NCBI RefSeq assembly: GCF_019649055.1
Contig: NW_026570301.1
Location: forward strand, 1-64,000
Source: Paramacrobiotus metropolitanus
Taxonomy: Eukaryota > Tardigrada > Eutardigrada > Parachela > Macrobiotidae
DNA length: 64,000 nucleotides
Reading direction: 5' to 3'
This document shows, in pieces, positions 59,603 to 64,000 of this stretch. Within the stretch, counting starts at the first letter, position 1. Each line of letters begins with the position of its first letter. A program made the translations under genes and the position numbers. The notes below the pieces were generated by a model that saw nothing but the letters and a program-made list of their open reading frames with translations, had not been told where the DNA came from and searched no databases.

Positions 59603-59998
59603 CTAAGAATTTTTTCGGTCACACCGATATTTTTTGGGAACCTTCTGGTTACGATCATATTCTCCGGCAGGTTCGGTTTTACGCTCTAATGAAACCGTAC
59701 CAGTAGACGTCCAGTTGGCTGCATCAAAACTGCAAAATAAACTTTTGAGGACACATTCTTGACGGATGGTTTTCCAGACCGGCTGATACTTTAGGCGATT
59801 TAAACTATAGTTTTTGGTCACCGCATATTCCGTAAATGGTTTAATGCCAGCAGGATAGTTGACGATATTAAGCCAAATGCGAGGACAACGCCAACCTACG
59901 TTGCACCCGCAACCCGCCTTGTGGTAGTACGATGTACAGGGCTTGCTGTTCTTGTTCCCCCATACGCCAAAAGCGCACCTGCCTTTCGGCCCGTTCGG
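59603..59998 (-). other. terminal exon of an unrecognised Cys-rich protein
   Basis: On the minus strand, after a CTGCAG acceptor-like site, one frame is open for 131 codons to a TAG at 59605-59603. It lacks an ATG near its start. Its first 50 residues are dense in cysteines and aromatics (GRCAFGVWGNKNSKPC, then HKAGCGCNVGWRCPRIW). A later part has FCSFDAANWTSTG and ends in a basic tail. It looks like an extracellular domain, but I cannot assign a family. A competing frame in the same stretch follows a better acceptor (TTTTGCAG at 60053-60046) and ends at about 59868; it looks less like protein. Upstream exons were not identified. Confidence 0.4.
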
Positions 59999-60059
59999 CT
60001 GCAGTCATACTCGACACTGCAGAGTAGTTCGAGCGAAATACTACTACCTGCAAAATAAG

Positions 60060-61190
60060 AGACAAATGAAAGAACTGATCGCAGTAACCTCGTCCAACAA
60101 TTGGCGCATTTAGGATACCATAAAAAATCTTTCTAGTGGAGGAACCAGTACGAGTAGTGTTTCTGTCAAGACGTGGGTCGCTTTGTTGCTAAACATTAAG
60201 AAAAAAGGGCTTGCATTCAAACGGTACGCAATGTTACGAGGGCCTCCTTCCGGTACTCAGCGAACATGACGCTTTTATACTGCAAAAATGGTGATTACCA
60301 TTAGAATAACCGAACGTTATTGTCACCGTAGTGCATATGATAGTCTTATCGATAACATAAAAACATCGTACATATGTGCGCAGAACTGCAGTAATACATT
60401 AATAAATACGTCTGTGCTATGGGTCAGCTATGGGCTATGGGACAAAGTTAAATTTAGAAACATTTCCCCCAAATGAAATTTTGATAGCCATAGTCCACAA
60501 TCGTATCTTTGTATGCATCTAATATTCTGCTAAGCACGCTTTCGCTTATCGGAGGGCGACATCTCATAGAACCCCCTGGCAGGACTACACTCGGAGGGTT
60601 TTGTGTAGAAGGAACATTCTGCAGAAGGGTTTTTAAACATCTTTTTGAAGCTGAATGAAAAGATCAGTTGTTTTATTGTATCTGAATATTCATTGCACCA
60701 CGCAACAATGTTTGTGATGGTCTTTCAAGTTCACCTTGAGGCTTGAATTCACCTTTGTACCGATAACGGCATCCGAGCGTTGGCCCCGAAACAGATAATT
60801 TCGAAAGCAGAATGCATGCGCGCTAATTTTGGAAAATGCAAAGTTTAATAATGTCGCTTTTTTAATTTACTTGGACGTTTTTTCTGACCATTTTCTACGG
60901 GGTGGACGATCATAATATAGATCCACTTCCTTAATAATGCAAGTTTAAGTTTTGTTCACATAACGGAAACCTCACTAAATCTTCCATAAACGCCGCGTAT
61001 TACCCGTAGTGATAGATGGACCTCCATGAACAACTTGAACAGTTTTACTACGCAAAAGTGCAGCCACAACTTCTGCCGAAAACTGCTGCCACAAGCCTCC
61101 TCCTGTTCATCTAGATTGTGCACTGCATATCGCTAAATACCCTTTTGAGTGAGAACCGAAAGATCAGTATCTAACGCACCGTATGAATTT
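60060..61190. other. no gene supported
   Basis: Contains TATAAAAG on the minus strand (about 60270-60277), which could be a promoter for the minus-strand Cys-rich exon. A 32-codon ATG frame at 61016 could in principle belong to the phosphatase 5' end, but no splice joins it convincingly. Confidence 0.3.
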
Positions 61191-61197
61191 GTTTTAG

Positions 61198-62642
61198 AAA
61201 AGGGTCGCCCATCGCGGAAAAGGCTGACGATTCCGGATGTCTATGGGAACTCAGATGTTCCCAATCCGGAATATATTAAAAGCCACCTTTTGACGGAAGA
61301 CCGATTGGACGAAACCTTGGCCCTTCGGCTACTCCATGATGCGTCTGAAATCCTTCGCGCTGAACCCAACGTTCTCACTCTGCCTTCCAACATTACCGTC
61401 GCGGGCGATATTCATGGGCAGTTCTACGACCTCCTCACTATTCTCCGCACCGGTCGTCCACATTTTTTATTCTTGGGTGATAACGTGGATCGTGGCAGCT
61501 TTGGTATCGAATGCATCTTGTATCTGTTTGCGCTCAAAATTTCTTTCCCAACGAAATACTTTCTGCTACGCGGCAACCACGAAAGTCGGCATCTCACCAA
61601 ACACTTCACGTTCAAGCGTGAGTGTCTGGTCAAGTACTCTCAAAGCGTGTACGACGCCTGTATGGTAGCCTTTGACACACTGCCATTGGCGGCAATCATC
61701 AATCAGCAGTTTCTGTGCATCCACGCAGGTCTCTCGCCAGAACTCCGCACTATAGATGATCTTAACAAATTTTCTCGGTTTAAAGAGGTCAGCAAGGCCG
61801 GTATGATGTGCGATATCTTATGGTCAGATCCTGTTCCAGAATTTGGGCAAGAAGTAGCTCCTTATTTATATTCCCATAACAGAATCCGTGGGTGTTCGTA
61901 TAATTATAGTTACTACGCGGTGGAGGAATTTCTAGAGAGAAATAATTTATTGGGAATTATTCGAGGCCACGAAGTACAGAGCGCCGGGTTCAAGGTTTAC
62001 AAGGGCAAACAGGCGGATAGTTACCCTGTATTAATCTCACTTTTTTCCGCTCCGCATTACTTGGGCAAGTTTAACACTAAAGCCGCGGTACTGGATTATG
62101 CTAATGGAAAAATTCACATCCGACAATTTAGCAGTGTGGAGCATCCGTTCTGGTTGCCGAACTTTACGGATGCGTTTACGTGGTCCTATCCTTATATGGT
62201 CAAGAAAGTGCGCGAAATTATTTTGGTTATACTAAGTATTTGTACGGAGGAAGAACTGGACAAGAGCGACCGAGCAAGTCAACGGCGCGGGATGATGGAG
62301 CAGAGCAAGCACGTGTTTACTTTGAAAGCCCGGACGATGAAAAGGTTCGTTGACCGGTGGAAAAAGACCGAGCAGCAGCTGCCTTGTAAAGACTTTCTGA
62401 CTTTGAATTATTATTCGTCTCCGGAAAACAATGCGCTCTTTAATAAGATTAATATTATAAATGATGTGGAGATTTCGGATAAGATTCAAAGCCCGCTTGG
62501 TAAAACAGCGTCATTGCCTTTTGATTTACAACACGTGGATATAAGAAGTAGCAGCAACGCACAAGGGGCAGCGCCTGTGATTCGACTTAGTCACAGTTTA
62601 GCGCACATATCAAATGGCGATATTAATGATGTCGAGGATTGA
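61198..62642 (+). CDS. calcineurin-A-like serine/threonine phosphatase (PP2B type), 5' exon not found
   Basis: One long frame covers the whole catalytic domain. It has GDIHGQFYDL, then GDNVDRG (usual GDYVDRG), RGNHESRHLTKHFTFKREC (usual RGNHECRH), LCIHAGLSPE, DILWSDP, RGHEVQSAGF (usual RAHEAQ) and SLFSAPHYL (usual SAPNYL). The metal ligands and catalytic His residues are all present. Next comes FTWSYPYMVKKVREIILVIL, matching the calcineurin-B-binding helix. After that the roughly 120 C-terminal residues do not match the usual calmodulin-binding and autoinhibitory segments, although a basic amphipathic stretch (RTMKRFVDRWKKTE) is present. No ATG precedes the catalytic domain in frame; a TTGTTTTAG acceptor at 61189-61197 suggests a short 5' exon upstream. 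The domain has no introns, unlike typical calcineurin A genes, so a retrocopy that gained or kept expression is possible. AATAAA at 62797-62802. Confidence 0.8.
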
Positions 62643-62796
62643 CCGAAGGATTGGGGAAGTTCCCGTGAATCCAACAGGTTATCCTAAATACCGTTTCAAC
62701 TTTTACAGTTTCAACCAATGCTTCAGCCTTTATGGTTTCCAATCTCAGAGCAGATAGAACGACAAAATGAGAAATAGAGTTATTAGGGCAAACAGA

Positions 62797-62802
62797 AATA
62801 AA
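62797..62802 (+). terminator. polyadenylation signal AATAAA
   Basis: About 155 bp past the phosphatase stop codon. Confidence 0.45.
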
Positions 62803-62809
62803 CGATGCC

Positions 62810-63510
62810 TGCCGTAGCGTTTTTTGCATTTCTACTAGAGTACTGCATTTGTTGTTGGGTTTTATTTCTGTTACTTCTGTTAAAGGGAAGCACTTCGCAC
62901 GAATAATAGTCAGTCGCCTTGCAAAAGCATTGAATAATACATTAATGAATCTGCGCGCATTTGACGACTTCTAAAAATGATGCAAATTTAGACGTTGAAA
63001 AAACACCCAAAATCATCTAATGTGTTATACTTTTTCGACCTCGCATTCGTACCGACCCAACCGCCTCTAAACAGCGGCCACATTACCCCTAACCACGACC
63101 AAACTTAAACGCTGACTCAAAAATGCAGTAAAATGAGATTTTTTTGTCATATCGTGTATCTTCCTTCCAAAGAAACGAACCATCTCCGCACAAGCTTTCC
63201 CGAAAGTTCCGAAGGTTTCAACGGCCAGAGGGTAAAACAGGCTTACCCTCTCCTCTACAAAGGCTTACTTCGGACGTTTGCTGTCTTTTGCTTACCGTGC
63301 CGCACTGCCGGGCTTCCTTGAGTTTGCTCGCAAATAGGACGCGGCTTATGTACAATACTGTAATAGTATCTATTGAGAAACTTTTACATAACTACTACAT
63401 ACGAAATTACTTTTTCACAAACAACCGTTAACGTTGCTCGCTGTTATTGGACGGTTTATAATTCCATCCGGTTCTCTATTGGAAGATGGTGAAACGGGTT
63501 TCGCGGCTAT
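62810..63510. other. no gene recognised
   Basis: Short open frames only; nothing supported. Confidence 0.4.
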
Positions 63511-63775
63511 CTCACCCCTGTGTGAACAGAAACGAAACTAAACGCCAACACTTTGCACACCTTTATATCCCTCTCACATACAACACATCAAAGGGCACCG
63601 CAGCAGAATACTGCGCGAAAAAGCAAGCAGCTCTGACGACGAAATGTAGAAACTAAAGAATTTACCAGGGTTAGGATCTGGTAGATGGAAGCACTGGCGA
63701 AAAACAGTGAAACAACCTAACAGCCGCGCGAGCGCGGGTGTACGGAGAGGCCACTCTTCCTCCCAGTATACTTCG
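63511..63775. repeat. dispersed repeat R2, copy 2
   Basis: Same family and orientation as 7743-8019, with many small differences. The similarity may extend about 40 bp further left in both copies. Confidence 0.75.
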
Positions 63776-64000
63776 TTCCAATGTACTTCAATATCTTAAG
63801 TTGTAAATTATTGGAATGATGTGATGCTAAAGGATTTGTATTGTGTACACATGCGTGAAAGACGTTCGCAAGTATGCCGGTACCTGTGATATACAAGTTG
63901 TGAATTAATTATAACGGACTTATAACAATAATGTTCCCCCGCCTGAAAACCATGTTAGCAGCTCATCATCAACGTTTGATTTGACAAACCCGTGACAGCA
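63776..64000. other. no gene recognised
   Basis: The last 225 bases hold no supported feature. Confidence 0.4.

Overview
The window looks like animal nuclear DNA. The recognisable genes carry spliceosomal GT-AG introns and encode neuropeptide-type and orphan class A GPCRs, a gustatory-receptor-like protein and a calcineurin-A-like phosphatase, and the rest is rich in transposon remnants. No bacterial operons, tRNA, rRNA or CRISPR arrays were seen. A protostome, perhaps a small ecdysozoan such as a tardigrade, fits best: a 7tm_7-type chemoreceptor sits beside a TRH-receptor-like and a GnRH/AKH-type receptor, and some introns are short. The species is an inference only.

Layout. 0-9 kb: mostly repeats. 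It holds a two-exon gene for a small secreted Cys-rich peptide (3052-3551), a stray sorbitol-dehydrogenase exon (about 4410-4589), a Ty3/gypsy pol remnant on the minus strand (about 4780-6110) and long-arm foldback elements. 9.4-10.4 kb: an orphan rhodopsin-like GPCR. 11-12.3 kb: an element with compound terminal inverted repeats. 15.8-16.7 kb: a secreted-protein exon split by a pogo/Tigger-like MITE. 17.3-22.2 kb: a four-exon TRH-receptor-like gene. 23.9-26.3 kb: a decayed non-LTR retrotransposon with a restriction-like endonuclease. 28.4-29.6 kb (minus): a gustatory-receptor-like gene. 31.1-32.1 kb: a broken, internally inverted MFS sugar transporter. 32.9-34.6 kb (minus) and 52.1-53.5 kb (plus): an inverted pair of orphan GPCRs, one intact and one decayed. 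38.2-44.7 kb: a seven-exon GnRH/AKH/corazonin-type receptor lying between that pair. 44.9-57 kb: MITEs, microsatellites and isolated exons. 57.2-60 kb: two unrecognised genes or exons, one membrane-anchored and one Cys-rich. 61.2-62.6 kb: the calcineurin-A-like phosphatase.

How they relate. The chemosensory and neuropeptide receptors would act at the plasma membrane through G proteins, or as ligand-gated channels in the gustatory case. Calcineurin is a downstream Ca2+ phosphatase in general, but nothing here shows that these genes share a pathway. Splice joins were inferred by keeping the reading frame and family alignment across canonical GT/AG sites. No transcript evidence was available, so exon ends remain predictions.
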